A stretch of 64,000 nt of DNA from Nissolia schottii (lineage: Eukaryota; Streptophyta; Magnoliopsida; Fabales; Fabaceae), in NCBI GenBank assembly GCA_003254905.1, contig QANU01076928.1, forward strand, positions 149,207-213,206, in the 5' to 3' direction. The translations under genes were made by a program, and so were the position numbers. The notes under the pieces were generated by a model that was given only the letters and a program-made list of their open reading frames with translations, was not told the DNA's origin and searched no databases. Of this stretch, positions 36,736 to 56,700 are shown one piece after another. Positions within the stretch are counted from its first letter, which is position 1, and each line of letters begins with the position of its first letter.

Positions 36736-37680
36736 TGTAAACAGTACAGAAGTGAAAGTTCTGTAAATAGAATGACGCATCATACTTAGGAATCTCAAAT
36801 GAATTGAGATGTATATTAAGTGTTATTCCCATGACTTAGATCTACTGAGTAGGATTTGTTCTCTTGGCTGACTAGATTCGGAATTCAGATACTGACATTT
36901 TGCATGAAATTACTATATACTGAATGAGAGCATTTTTTATTGACAAGAAAATTTGTGTGGTTGGACTTTATCTTTCTGCATATAAGGTGGTCCGACATAT
37001 TTTCCCTTTCATTAATTATTTATTTATGTATTTTACATTTCAGAAGGAGATGGGTCATGATTGATAACTGCATATGCTCAAAACTTTCTTGGTGGTTACT
37101 TCAAGTTCTGATTCAGTGTTTTATTTGTCTAGGTCTGTGACCTCCCCTCAAGCAACTTTGACTTGACCGATGCATCTTTGGGTATCAAACCATATTGAGT
37201 ATCCAACAATTAGCATGTTTGAGTTTTCATTTGAAATTCTACAGATATGGTTGGTTAACTACAGTTTGGGAAAAAGTTTCATAAAAGAAGATTTTGTCTA
37301 AAGTTTGGAGTTTTCCAAATGGAAAACCAAAACCCATATTAAATGTTATATTTTTACTCTCTTTTCTTATGCAGAGCTGAATTCCCCAAACACGTCATCA
37401 CCAATTTATACATCTTTATGCAAAAAAAAAAAGTGACAAACTGCGCATTTCATTCACCCCACGCCGAAGCCCTAATATTAATATAGGAGAAATATTTACA
37501 TATTTAAGGAGCATATTTAATGTGTGTCCCATGAGTATTATTGGTCATTGATTTGAAGTTAGCATATTTAAAAAATATGCAAAAAATTAAAAATTAATGG
37601 TTGATTTGAAGAACGCATTAAATGTGTTCTATGAACATATATTCCTTACTCATTTTTTTAGATCCCAAGGATTTAACTTA

Positions 37681-38052
37681 GGCTTAGTTTGGTAAAATTG
37701 TTGTTTTCCAAAAGTTGTTAAGTTCTTTGAGTTTTTAAAAAATTGCTCTTAAGAAGTCACAATAATATTATTTGATAAAATATGATAAAATTAATCCTCA
37801 ATAAGTTAAAGTCACAAAATAATGTTTTGTAAATATATTATGAATTTGCTTCTAAAATATAAAATGACTAGAATAAAAATATATAATAAATGATTGAGGA
37901 GGAAGAATTAATAGTTTAGTGGATAAAGTTTTGAATTTCTATTTAAATTGAAAGTTATTTAGTCTTTTTACATTTTAAATAGCACTAATCAATTTTAAAT
38001 AATTATTTTTGAGAGCTTTTAAAAGCATTCTTGATTCTACCAAATCAAGTCT
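37681..38052. repeat. MITE-like element, copy 1
   Basis: Ends GGCTTAGTTTGGTA and, read inverted, GACTTGATTTGGTAGA form terminal inverted repeats. The interior shares AATATATTATGAATTTG and TATAAAATGACTA blocks with 52232-52679, so two members of one family lie in this window. No coding capacity. Confidence 0.7.
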
Positions 38053-39926
38053 TCCATTTTCTTTGTCATGAATTAATGTTATTTTATTTCATATAATAGA
38101 TTTTTGATAAGATACAATGCATTTGTTTTTGCTTATAGAAAGAAAGAAGTATTTTTTTTATTAAAATAAATACTATAATTTTTTGTGTTGTATGTTTATA
38201 CTATTCAAAACAGCAAAAACAAAAAATAATCAAATAATCAATTTTTGAGAAGCAGGTAGGCGCTTGCTTTTTTGATAAAATCAGCAGATGACAGAGAGTA
38301 TACATTATGAGGAAGTATATTTACATGTGTAAACAAATACACCCATAATTGGATTGAAATTAATTATTATGCACCAATTGACATATTAACAAAAATAATC
38401 AACTACTATCATACCTTCTTTAAAATTTTCATGTATAAACACATGATTGGTGGTCATGTCATAACAACATAAGACTCTTTTACAATTGGATTTGGGCCCA
38501 CGTGCAGCTAGATAAGTAGAAAAAAATATTGTACAAAAAAATTAGAACAAAAAAACTATCCGACTTTAAATAAGTGTTAACGTTTTATATTTTACTATTT
38601 TTTAAAATAATTCTACATTTCTTAAATCTAAATAATATTAATTATTTATTTAACACATCTTTATTAAGAGAATTGCTCCGGTACCTTGGCCATAATATAG
38701 GGTAACGATATATTGATCTCAATTGTTAATTACCTAGTGCATTGTAGGTTATTCTTATTTTAATTTTTTTAAAAAATTAATTTATTTTAATTTATTGGCC
38801 AACTATTTGATGACATGTGCACAGTGTATCAATACTTATAAAATTGGATGGGTGCTAAAGGAGAAACCTTTGTTAAATGTAAGTAGTAGAAAAGAAAAAC
38901 TATATTAATAAATAAGAGATAATAAATAAAAATGAGTATATTAAATATGAGTAATTTTATAAAATACTATCAAATTTTCTCTATTTTAATTTTTTTATTA
39001 TTTTCTTAATTTCGGCATATAACTCAAAGCGGACACTAACCAAGAGAGATTGAAGGAATGCGTTATTATGATGATGGGATGATCTTTCATATAATGAATA
39101 AAGATTACATCCACATGTACCCATGTGGATGCTTCTCATTGCCTTGCTAAATATGCCTCAATTTGCATGTATATCGGGTCCTTTATAAAGTATTTTTAGA
39201 AAGATTTGCTTTTAAAGAGAAAAATCACGTTTAAGGTCAAAATCATTTTGACAAATCTTTCATTTTTTGTGGCATAGATTGTTTGCTCATGTAGCAGATA
39301 CATCAATAATGGCTCTTAAAAATGCAAACTTTAAAAGCTGCCAGGTTGTAGACTGCACATACTTCCTAATGTCAATATAGGGCCCGTTTGGTTGCACGGT
39401 CTTAACACCCACATATTACAGCAATGAAGCATATGTAACTGAAAGATGAAATTAGAAAGAAAAAAAAATTAGGCCCTTTTAACTGTAATTTCATTTAGAA
39501 ACCAGAGAGGAAAAACAATTATCAGTATTTTGTTAATTCTCATTTTTTATAAGAAAATTAAAGGAATAAAAAGATTAGGGCATGCACATATAAACGTGAC
39601 ACATGTCTTCACCATAGTAGCTTGAGAAATTTACAAGACAAATCTCTTTTTTTTTTCGTTAATACTTTAAAGTTTAAACTTGAAGTATGATATATGGTAT
39701 GATACACACACTAGAGAAGGGTCCACAAGATGAACTAAAACTTGCATGCAATAACTTTTTCTTTTTTGGGTGAATATTGCATGCAATAACTAGCTAAGGA
39801 AAAAATACATGTTAATAGGTTAAAAATGTCAAGAGAGATTTTCACACTACAGAATCCTTAAAAGGTTTGCTTTTAATATTTTCCCTAGAGAGAAGAGAGA
39901 GAGCACAAGTGGTGAGTGAGAAAAAC

Positions 39927-40049
39927 ATGGGCGAGAAAACCGAGAAGGCAAAGAAAGATTCTGATGAATGCTTGGATTTCAGGGCTTTGAAAAACTCCTA
40001 TGATGTTCTGTCCTTGATTTGTTTTTCTAAGACATTCAAAAGGGTCTGA
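39927..40049 (+). other. Upstream ORF (40 codons) in the likely SPEAR 5' leader
   Basis: ATG at 39927 opens MGEKTEKAKKDSDECLDFRA and closes at TGA 40047-40049, about 450 bases before the SPEAR ATG. Its composition is protein-like (Lys/Glu/Asp at the start) but I recognise no family. Whether it is in the transcript is unknown; a regulatory uORF is only one possibility. Confidence 0.35.
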
Positions 40050-40501
40050 GAAAATCCCGGGAACACCTTTAGTTTAGATTAGATATCTCACACACACTCT
40101 CTCTCTTTGGCACAAGATTTTCCCTCATCAAGGTTTTTATACTCTCTCCTTGATTGCCACCAAGGTAATAGGCGCAAAATTCTCCTCTCTAATACTACTG
40201 CAACACTATATGAGATTTTTTCTTTCCATATATCACGCTTATTTTGTCTTTGAATGAAATATTTTTTGTTACTCCTTTTAGATTATACTATATTATATTT
40301 TGCGATCCTTCAAATGGGGGCATTTTTGGATCATGACTGAATTTTCCTCTCTAATGCTATTTATTATTTTTATTATGTTCTCAATTGGATTTTGTGTGAT
40401 TCATTCACATTTAAAAATGGCTGAAACAGCAGCAGGGTGAGAGACCAAATCATTGCATCACATTCACAATCACAGCAACAAAAGTGGTTGGAGAAAAGAA
40501 C

Positions 40502-42493
40502 ATGTGCGGCAACACTGGCAACACTGCATGTGGCTGTGGAACTGGTGGCCATGGTGGTGGCAGCAGCATTTGGAGTTCTGGTGTGAAGAAACAGCAGAAG
40601 AGGCCAAGAGTTCCGAAAAGGGGTCCCGGAGTGGCAGAGCTTGAGAAGATCTTGAGGGAACAACAAGACAACATTGACATACCAGAAAGGGGAAATGGTG
40701 TTGAAGGTTTTTCATTCCCAACACATCATTCAAATCCATTTCATCATTCCTCTCATCATCATCCGCCGCAGCCGCCTTCGCCGCCTCCTCCACATAGGAT
40801 GGCTATACCTTCACCGTCCGGGCCGAAATCTGATCATTTAGTCCAAACTAAACCACCATCCATGATGACATCTGCTTATGGATATAACAACACCTCATTG
40901 GTGAGAAATAATGGTGGATCAAGCATGGTTTTGCCATTGCCAGAGCAGGAGCTGTTTCCTATGTCTCTCAATTCATGCAAGTCCAAGTCCAACCTTAATG
41001 AAGGGCTTGATGGGAGCCAATCTGACTCTGGCAATTCCTCATCCAGGAATTTGTCTGGCGAATCTAATCCGATTTGGTCTCGCCCCGCCGCCGCGATTCA
41101 GAAGAGGAGTAATCAGTATCCACCTCCTCCTATGGTAAGGTTTATGACATGGTTTTGATAATGTGTTGTGTTTTTCTATGATCTGTGTGTGTATATGAAA
41201 TTTATAACCTATGATTGCAGATGAATCAATTTCTTGGGGCTGGCAACTCTGCCTCTTCTGGATCGTTGCCAATTGGACTGCACAATCATGTAGAGCCCCC
41301 TTCAAACCAAAGTTCATATTACAATTACAATTCCACATCTAAGGCCTCAGAGGAACATAAGGTAAACAACTGCAACATTTATTATAAAGTATACTGTACA
41401 CTAATAGTAATACTAATACTGATACTGACATAACACATTTGAAACCATTTGGTACAGCTTTTGCTTATGGTTAGGGAGGTTTTGTATAGCATATTTTGCT
41501 TAAATTTCATACCGGACGGTCTGGAAAGGTTGTGTTGGCCTTAGGAACATGTATTTGATGTGATTGATGGTATTAAGGCTTACAATTGATTGGTTTCTAA
41601 CCTTAAATTGTTTGGTCTTGCAATTTGATTACAAGGGCATTCAAGCTGAATACTTGAATTTCGACAGATCTAGAGAGCACAATCCTCTTGACATTGATTA
41701 AATTTTATGCACGAAACTCAGTTTTCTATAAGAACTAAAGTGCAAAGTTTCTGGATTCTGACAATGTGTGTTATAGATGGCTGGCATGAAGAGGTCTCAC
41801 CCTCCATCATTGGACAAGTCAATGATGCCACCTAACTTCCAAGTTCCTTCAATCGTCTCCAATTTCAATAGGTCACAACACCGATCATCCATGAATGAAA
41901 ATCATGGTGCAAGTAGCTTCACTTCAGCCAATGATAAGTCCTACAAGTAATTCCTTCATTGATGGAAATTTTTTATCCCATCACTAACTCCTTTTCTTTC
42001 TCAGATTCTAATTCCTCCATGTCTTTTTCTCAGGGATGCCAAATGGGGTAGCACTTTGGAGCTCAATAGCAAAAGGTTCGATTCTGAAATTGGGGTGCAT
42101 GGTCATGCAAATTTCCCACCATTTGCTACACCTCCTATGCATTTGTTCCAAGGTGTGACTTCCAAGGGCAATGTGCTACCTCACCATGTCACTGAAGTAA
42201 GTTACAAAAAGCTATTCTTGAAGGTCCAATATATTTACTCTTTGTACTATTGATTTTCTTAGCTAACTCAATGTCTTTTTTTTTTTTTTTCTTTCTGTTT
42301 CTTGCTTCTAAAAATCTTATAGGATAGAAATGAGAACTCAAACAAACGTTCAGAGTCAAGTGGATCAGATCAGCAACCTTTCTATAACTTCTTAGAAGTG
42401 AATGATCCAGAGTTGGGGAAAGATGCATCAGGCCAGAACCATGGCCGGCGCGAAGCCGGAAGACGTGGCATTGATCTTAGCTTGAAGCTCTGA
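40502..42493 (+). CDS. SPEAR/TIE-type SPL-like EAR-motif transcriptional adaptor
   Basis: Homologue of SPOROCYTELESS-like EAR-containing (SPEAR, also TIE) proteins, which link TCP-type transcription factors to TOPLESS corepressors in leaf, ovule and anther development. Exons are 40502-41134, 41221-41361, 41777-41946, 42034-42196 and 42323-42493, GT-AG and in phase, giving 425 residues. The N-terminal SPL motif is KKQQKRPRVPKRGPGVAELE followed by KILREQQ (about 29-55). His/Pro/Ser/Asn-rich low-complexity regions follow. The C-terminus ends GRRGIDLSLKL, an LxLxL EAR motif. Between exons 1 and 2 the frame stays open through the donor, so intron retention would end the protein soon after. The ATG at 40502 is the first Met in this frame. 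The subfamily member is not assigned. Confidence 0.9.
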
Positions 42494-44225
42494 TCTCGAT
42501 GAGTACGCACTGGTTTTTTTGTGATTGAAATCCAACAATGTTAGCAACTAGCAAGTGAAGGAAAAGTGACTTGTTTTCCTAGGCTTGGGATTTTAGACAG
42601 ATTGAGATTGTTTATTAGGTGGGGAGAGCATGATGTCTTTGGAAATTAAGGAGAAGCTAATTTGTATGGGATTTTCATTTTAACTTGTCATAATTTCAAT
42701 CGTTTAAGGCTTTGTTTGTTGTTTGAGAACTTTGATTTGGTTGAATGTAATTCTAGTTGCTCTAATATAATGAAGTTTTAATTTTGATGTTACTCTTCTT
42801 TTTGGTTGCTACAAGGGTTTGTTTGGATGAGAGTCAAAGAAAAATTTACATCTTTTATAAGGTAAAGTGAGTGTAAGTATTGAATTTAAGATTGTTAAAT
42901 GTACAAATAATATTACTCATTGGTTGAGTGGATCCTTATTCTTACTTAACGAGAATGAATTTTTAAGTGTAAGTTACATAAAGACAAAAAAATAAACCAA
43001 TATCTATGACAAAATAAAGTGGAATAATTATAGGAATAAAACACGAAACATTATTTATCATACATATATTAGAAATTTAATTTTGTTAATTGCATCAATC
43101 AACTAATTATGTTCTTATTTATAACAATCAATTTTGAGATTAATTTTGATACACTTGTTGTAAAATAATTTTACACCATCATATAATGTATGATGAAAGT
43201 AAAGATAAAATACTTTTTGATGAAAATAGGCAATACATGGGACCACGATTTAATTTTTATTTATTTATATTAATAGTGTATTAAAATTAATTTTTTTTAT
43301 TTTTATTTAGATGATCATTAAATTGAATATTTTTAATATTATAAAAAATACATAATTAAACAAAATTATAAAGCAAGCCAAGTCAAATCAATAAAAATGA
43401 TTTGTAAGTTCTGGATAAATACAATGTCAAAATTCTTATTTGCTTGTTTAGATCGATTCATCCAATATATTGATTGACGGATTTTTGTGAATACATAAAA
43501 AAATCTTTCTCGTTATTACAATAGATCCTAAAAGTCTTTTTATCAAACAAAATATATACTCTTACTTTTTTCTATATTAAAACTAACTCGTAAACACTTA
43601 ATTATTTCCAGCAGAAAATCAGGTTACATATTGTGCATAATAATGTATTAAAGCCATATCCTTTCTTGCATTGGTATTTTCAGTATGATAGTATCTTTAG
43701 TATCACTATAAATATCGTCATTATGTGATTCATTAGTAAAAGTAAAATCCATAGTTTATATCTTTCATCTTTCTTTTTTTTTGAATAGATTCATCTTATT
43801 TTGTTTTAGTTGTTCACGTCTCCCTATTAGTGTTTGTACAACCATCAAAAACTTTTTTACTCATTTCTTTTGTTCCATTTTTTTTACAATTACTTTATCG
43901 TTCATATCGGCTCTAATTGTGTTGAATAAGTATTTTATTTAATTTTAAAAATTCATGTTCTGAAGAAGAAAAACACACACACACACACGTCCTTAAAAAT
44001 TCAAGCTTGACACATTTAGTATGCAAAATTTGGTATTTTCCTTAACAACGATGTAGTCAGTCACGAATGATTGGTATGATGCTTTGTAAATTGATAAATA
44101 AAAACCATAGTTAAATCACAATTGAAATACTCATTCAATTCTATTAGTATTCAATATCTTATTATTATTCTTTATATATATGATTGATCTATATCTATCA
44201 ATAAGATTATAATAAAAATATTCTT

Positions 44226-44256
<31 letters not shown>

Positions 44257-44406
44257 GAAGGAACAAAATACCTTTCAGAAAGTTTCAAATTTACATAGGC
44301 GTAATAAGAGGTTTCTATCTTACATCACCACATCACTGGTTAATCTGCTCTACTTGACCAAACACTTGATATGGTTACCAAATTTCCCTCTTTGTCCCAA
44401 CACTTA
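42494..44406. other. Region between convergent SPEAR and DEAH9
   Basis: SPEAR 3' UTR on the left and the DEAH9 3' UTR on the right. In between is AT-rich DNA with a (CA)n run at about 43972-43988 and a (TA)n run at about 44228-44257. No gene. Confidence 0.6.
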
Positions 44407-51890
<7,484 letters not shown>

Positions 51891-53726
51891 TCTTTGTCGC
51901 TCTACTGGAAGTGGAGGCCCGACCTGTATGAATTCCGGATCGGGTATTATAGCCACGGTTCAAACAACAACAAAGGCCCAGCTAAGATAGATTTGTAAAG
52001 TTAGGAGGTCGCCCCAATTTTATTATCACATCGTTAATTAATGTAAGAAACTTTTATAATAATTAATTTTAAAATAAGAGTGGGGATTCATTAACTTCAA
52101 ACTTGGATTAGTGAAGTTTTTTGAGATGGTGTTTCTTCTCTCACAATGGGAGCTCTCAACTTGTGCTCTTTAAAATGTAATCTCAAAAATATGAGATAAC
52201 ATATATTTTTGTATATCCGTACATTTTATATATAGGTTTATGATAAAGTTATTGTTTTTCAAAAGCTGTTGAGCGTCAGCTCTTGAAAAATTACTTGTAA
52301 AAGATCACTATGATTTTATTTGGTAAAATACGATAAAAGTGACTTTCAATTAACAAAAGTCACAAAATGATGTTTGATAAATATATTATGAATTTGTTCA
52401 TAAAATATAAAATGACTATAATTAAAATACATAATAAAGGATTGATGAAGAAGAATCAAGATTTTAATGAATAAAGTTAAATTTCTATTTAAATGTAAGG
52501 TTATTTAGTCTTTTTTTCTATTTTAGATAGCATAAATTAATTTTAAAAAGTTCTCAAAAGCACTCTAATTCTCATAAGAGTAAAAATCTTTTAACTTTTC
52601 TATTTAACAAATATAAAAAAGTGATTGATGCTTGTTAAGAGAAAGAGCACCCTTTTAAAAAATTTTACCAAACCGAGCTATAAAGCAACAAAAGGTGCGT
52701 TGTGATTACTAGAAAGGTGCTAGTATGATTTTTTCAAATGGGTGGATGCAAAGGCATTGGTGGAGAGCAAGTGTCCTGTGCTGGCATTCTTGCAATTGCA
52801 GCCAGAGATTTTGTACACTTGGTAACTCATTCATACTCTTTTTCTTTTTTCTCCATTCATGGAACTACTTCTTCTCCTTACCATCGTAAAATGCTGCTAC
52901 TGTTTGTTGTTGTTGTTGTTTTTTTTTTTTTTTTTGAAGAAAATGTTGCTTAAAGCGTCAAATTGCAAAAGTTTTGACTTCATAGTAAGTTCACATGCTG
53001 GATAAATTCAAAATATTTTCCTTTATTTCTAAAACTAAATTGATTGTTGTGCTCTTTAGCGAAGTAACCGCTCTTGGACCTCAGAAATTAGCCATAGAAG
53101 AGGAGTATGGTCACGAAGAAATGAATTTTTTTTTGCATCTCTTCTGTTTATTATTGAAAAGCCTGGTTTTCTTTCTTTTTCTTCTTATTGCAATTTTGCT
53201 TTAGTTTAGATTGAGGCACTTGCTGTGATGTTTGTGTACGGTATCATAAAGCTGTGCAGATAGTGTAATTTGTAAAGATTTTATTCACGTGGATAAAGTC
53301 TCTTAATAACTCCTGTGTTCAACTAACAACCAACGGCAGGTTTTTTATATTATTTTTTATATGATAAAGTCATATTTAATTTTTTATTATTAATTTTAAT
53401 TGATTATCTATATATGAGACCTATTTTTTAATTAATGATGACATATTAATTGCTATTATCAAGTGAAAAATTATATGAAATTATCCATTTTTAAATATTA
53501 AAAAACATTTTTATTATGATGAGAGATTAAGGCTAGTCAAATTCAAAGGAAATTAAACTTAAAAAAGGAAGTAATTAATTGAATGTTGACGTAAAATCGT
53601 GTAAATTTTTTCATCAAAATAAGCTCATTGTTAATACAAAAATAAATTATAAAGCTAAGTTGGGACTTGGGATTAAAAGGACTAGTTAGTATATTTAAAA
53701 AGCAAAAGAAAAACCCAATAAGAAGA
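51891..53726. other. Divergent spacer between DEAH9 and DTD
   Basis: The promoters of two head-to-head genes lie here, about 1.8 kb apart. A MITE-like element occupies about 52232-52679. A poly-T/GTT run is near 52905-52935. The frames at 52738-52953 and 52995-53204 have no recognisable domain. Confidence 0.6.
52232..52679. repeat. MITE-like element, copy 2
   Basis: Same family as 37681-38052. The right end ACCAAACCGAGCT is well kept; the left end is degraded. Shared interior blocks include AATATATTATGAATTTG and TATAAAATGACTA. No coding capacity. Confidence 0.65.
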
Positions 53727-56700
53727 ATGCAATCCATGTGCAGCGTTCCACTTCCATGTGTGGCAGTGACAGTAGCAACTGCAGCACCCACACGCACCAA
53801 GCGCAGAACAATTGGTTTCGCCGCTGCCACCATCAACCGCAGAAGAAGAAAGCCATTCAAGGTCACAGCAATGCGAGCCGTCGTTCAGCGAGTGGCCTCT
53901 GCATCCGTCGAGGTCGAAGGCCGCATCGTATCGGAGATCGGCCCCGGCCTCCTCGTCCTCGTCGGAATCCACGACTCCGATTCCGACTCCGACGCCGATT
54001 ACATGTCCTCCTCCATCTTTCCCTCTTTCTTTCGATTCGAATTTCAAAGTTCAAATTGCTGAATTTGCTTATTTATTTTTTCAGATGTCGGAAGGTGTTG
54101 AATGTGAGATTGTTCCCAAATGAAAATACAGGCAAATCATGGGACCATAGTGTAATTCTATCCTTGAATTCCTTTTTATTTTGTCGTTGCTAATTATTCC
54201 AATTATCAATTCACATTACGTTGTTTTAGGTTCTTTTTCCTCTTAATTTGCAGGTGATGCAGAAAAATTATCAAATTCTACTGGGTATTATTTCACATTC
54301 TGGACGTTTATTATGGAAGAATAAATAAATAATTTCTGGAAATGCGGTTTTTTCATTCTAGTTTCTTTTGAATGATTATTTTATGGGGTTTGTAACAGTG
54401 AGTCAGTTTACCTTGTATGGATTCCTGAAGGGTAACAAGCCCGATTTTCACGTTGCAATGCCCCCTCAGAAAGCCAAGCCATTCTATGCTTCTTTAGTTG
54501 AGAGGTTCAGGAATGCCTATAACTCAGATGCAATTAAGGGTATGTCTTGTTATGCAATGTATGTTTCAATTCCATATCTATAATATAATATATATGTAAT
54601 GTAATGTATGAGTAATGGCAAATTAGCAATGCGTTGTTTTCCATTCATGTATTCAACTATTCAACAAACATGGTGAAATGATCACCAAAGATAGATTAAG
54701 CTAGAAGCGTAGACACTTGTCTCTAGTGTGTTTAGCAAGGTTTGACATAGGGTGGTGCCAATAAAATACACCCTGAACCTATCCACAAAGAGACAAGGTA
54801 GGGAACTATGAGGGGTCATGGATTGGAGGGTTTTGGATCTTGCCCCACATCCCAAAGATGTCATGGGATCTAGTTCAAGGCCTTTTGGCCAGCTGTTAGA
54901 ACTTAGGGAGCAAGCAAATGGACACGCGCTGGTAGCCGCTGAGATTGACAGCCTGCAACAGCCTTCAGAATGTGGTCTCAGTGGGCTCTTCTGGACGCCC
55001 TCTGACGACCTGCTGAAGGTGCAACAAGGATTTGAGACTTTATACACTTTCGAAACCCCTCACAATAGCCTAGAAAAGAGGGACAAAAAGTGGGTTTGTT
55101 TACACTAGGAAGATGGTGTAAGAAATCAGCATTAAGGCAGAGTTTGAGAGTGACATATCCCAGTTCAGGCTGCAGGCACAAGGACCCACGCAGCCGAGGG
55201 CCTTGTCCTGTGAAACACCATAGCTAGCTAGTCCACGCTTAAGTCGCAAACCTCCGACTAAGTTCTTATCTCTTTTGGTTGGGATAATATTTAGTCCCGC
55301 TTATGAGTTTAAAAATACAGTTACCCAGAAATATGGACCAAATTTCAACTTTTCTTTATACGTATCATAGTATAAAATATGAGTCTAGTTCTCGACAGAA
55401 CATATATTGTGAGGGGTAACGTAACATACTTAACTGATATTAATTAGGTGTATTCAATATTCATAGCAACCAAAGGTCCATGTCATGTATTCACAAATAG
55501 TTACACATTTAATATTATAGATGTTACGTACAATTACATAGTAGTACAAACATATAGCCTACTGACTAAGGACTAGTGCGATATCTCTATCGTAGCTCTG
55601 ATTTCCCTATTCCTCTGTCCATCTTCTTCAGTGTTGCTCGTCCTTGTATTGCTTACACTGCTCTGACGTCCTCTACATCCTCGTTTACTCGCGTAGAACC
55701 ATAAAGGAGTGGAGGATGAGAACACTGTGTTCTCAGTGGGAAACCTTAATTGTCGTAACTCGTTTCATACTCAATTATGATTCCACCGCTCAGGGGCTCT
55801 AGGTGTCACAGTTATACTAAAACCCTACTAGTTATTAATGTTTATACTAAGCTTGAGCAGCTTTATCTATATTACTAGGTGACTGGACTTTCATTAGCTA
55901 CGTCGTCTGATCTCTAGCCTCACTCCTAAGTCATATAATATCACATACTGTCACGTAATTCACATAGCTACTCTACTGTATTAAAATCCTCATTTTCTGA
56001 AAACCATTTTATCTACAAGTTTCAGCTAGCCTCCACTTATAACTGTGCCCATTTTAATTATAAGTTTCCACTTATAGTTCTGCTCCATAAGGCTGTCCTT
56101 ATAAGCAGTTATGCCGTCGTCCCTTGTAGTTGCGGCCACACCGCTACAACCACACTTACAGCTCGCATTGTGGCGGCCAGGTCGCGCTAAACCTGGAGGG
56201 TCTTGACCCCATAATTCTCACCAACCACGATCGAGGTGACCATCCTATGATGGCGGTGGGGTCAGACCTACGACTTGACCGAGACTTAGAACTTCCCTAA
56301 AAGTTGAGCCCTCGGCCCTTCTAGAGGGGGTTTTTCCCATCATCGTTATCATCATATCATATAACATATAACAGTTCCAACAGTTCCAACAGTTCATATA
56401 AACACAGTTCAATACCTCATATCATCATCTTCATCATACATCATATCATATAACATATAACTTCACATAACTCATAACATCAAATTCATCACATATAAGA
56501 AACATAATCTCATACTCAAACATTTCTTAAACATAACAAACGTAAATCTAGCGACTAGCAAAACAGACGTCTGGTTTCTGTTAAAGATTAGCAACCCTAA
56601 ACTGGAGATGTCCAAGACCTTACCCCAAGGTTTTTGGTAGTCCGAAGATCATTTTTCATGTCTAAAAACCCAGATTTTGAACCCCACTGCATGAAATTCC

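Larger units (their letters stand above)
36245..40501. other. Intergenic region between NFD6 and SPEAR
   Basis: No full gene. It holds imperfect repeats in the NFD6 3' region (36297-36735), a MITE-like element (37681-38052), AT-rich DNA, and at the right end the probable SPEAR 5' leader with a 40-codon upstream ORF (39927-40049). Confidence 0.6.

Noticed and set aside
40373..40793. Minus-strand ORFs opposite SPEAR exon 1
   Set aside because: Shadows of His/Gly-rich sense codons; SPL motif and EAR motif are on the plus strand.
53682..54123. Other frames across DTD exon 1
   Set aside because: They do not splice to downstream exons; only one frame gives the conserved DTD core.
54682..55181. 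Open frames on both strands in DTD intron 4
   Set aside because: No domain, lie in repeat-like DNA next to an LTR; not supported as genes.
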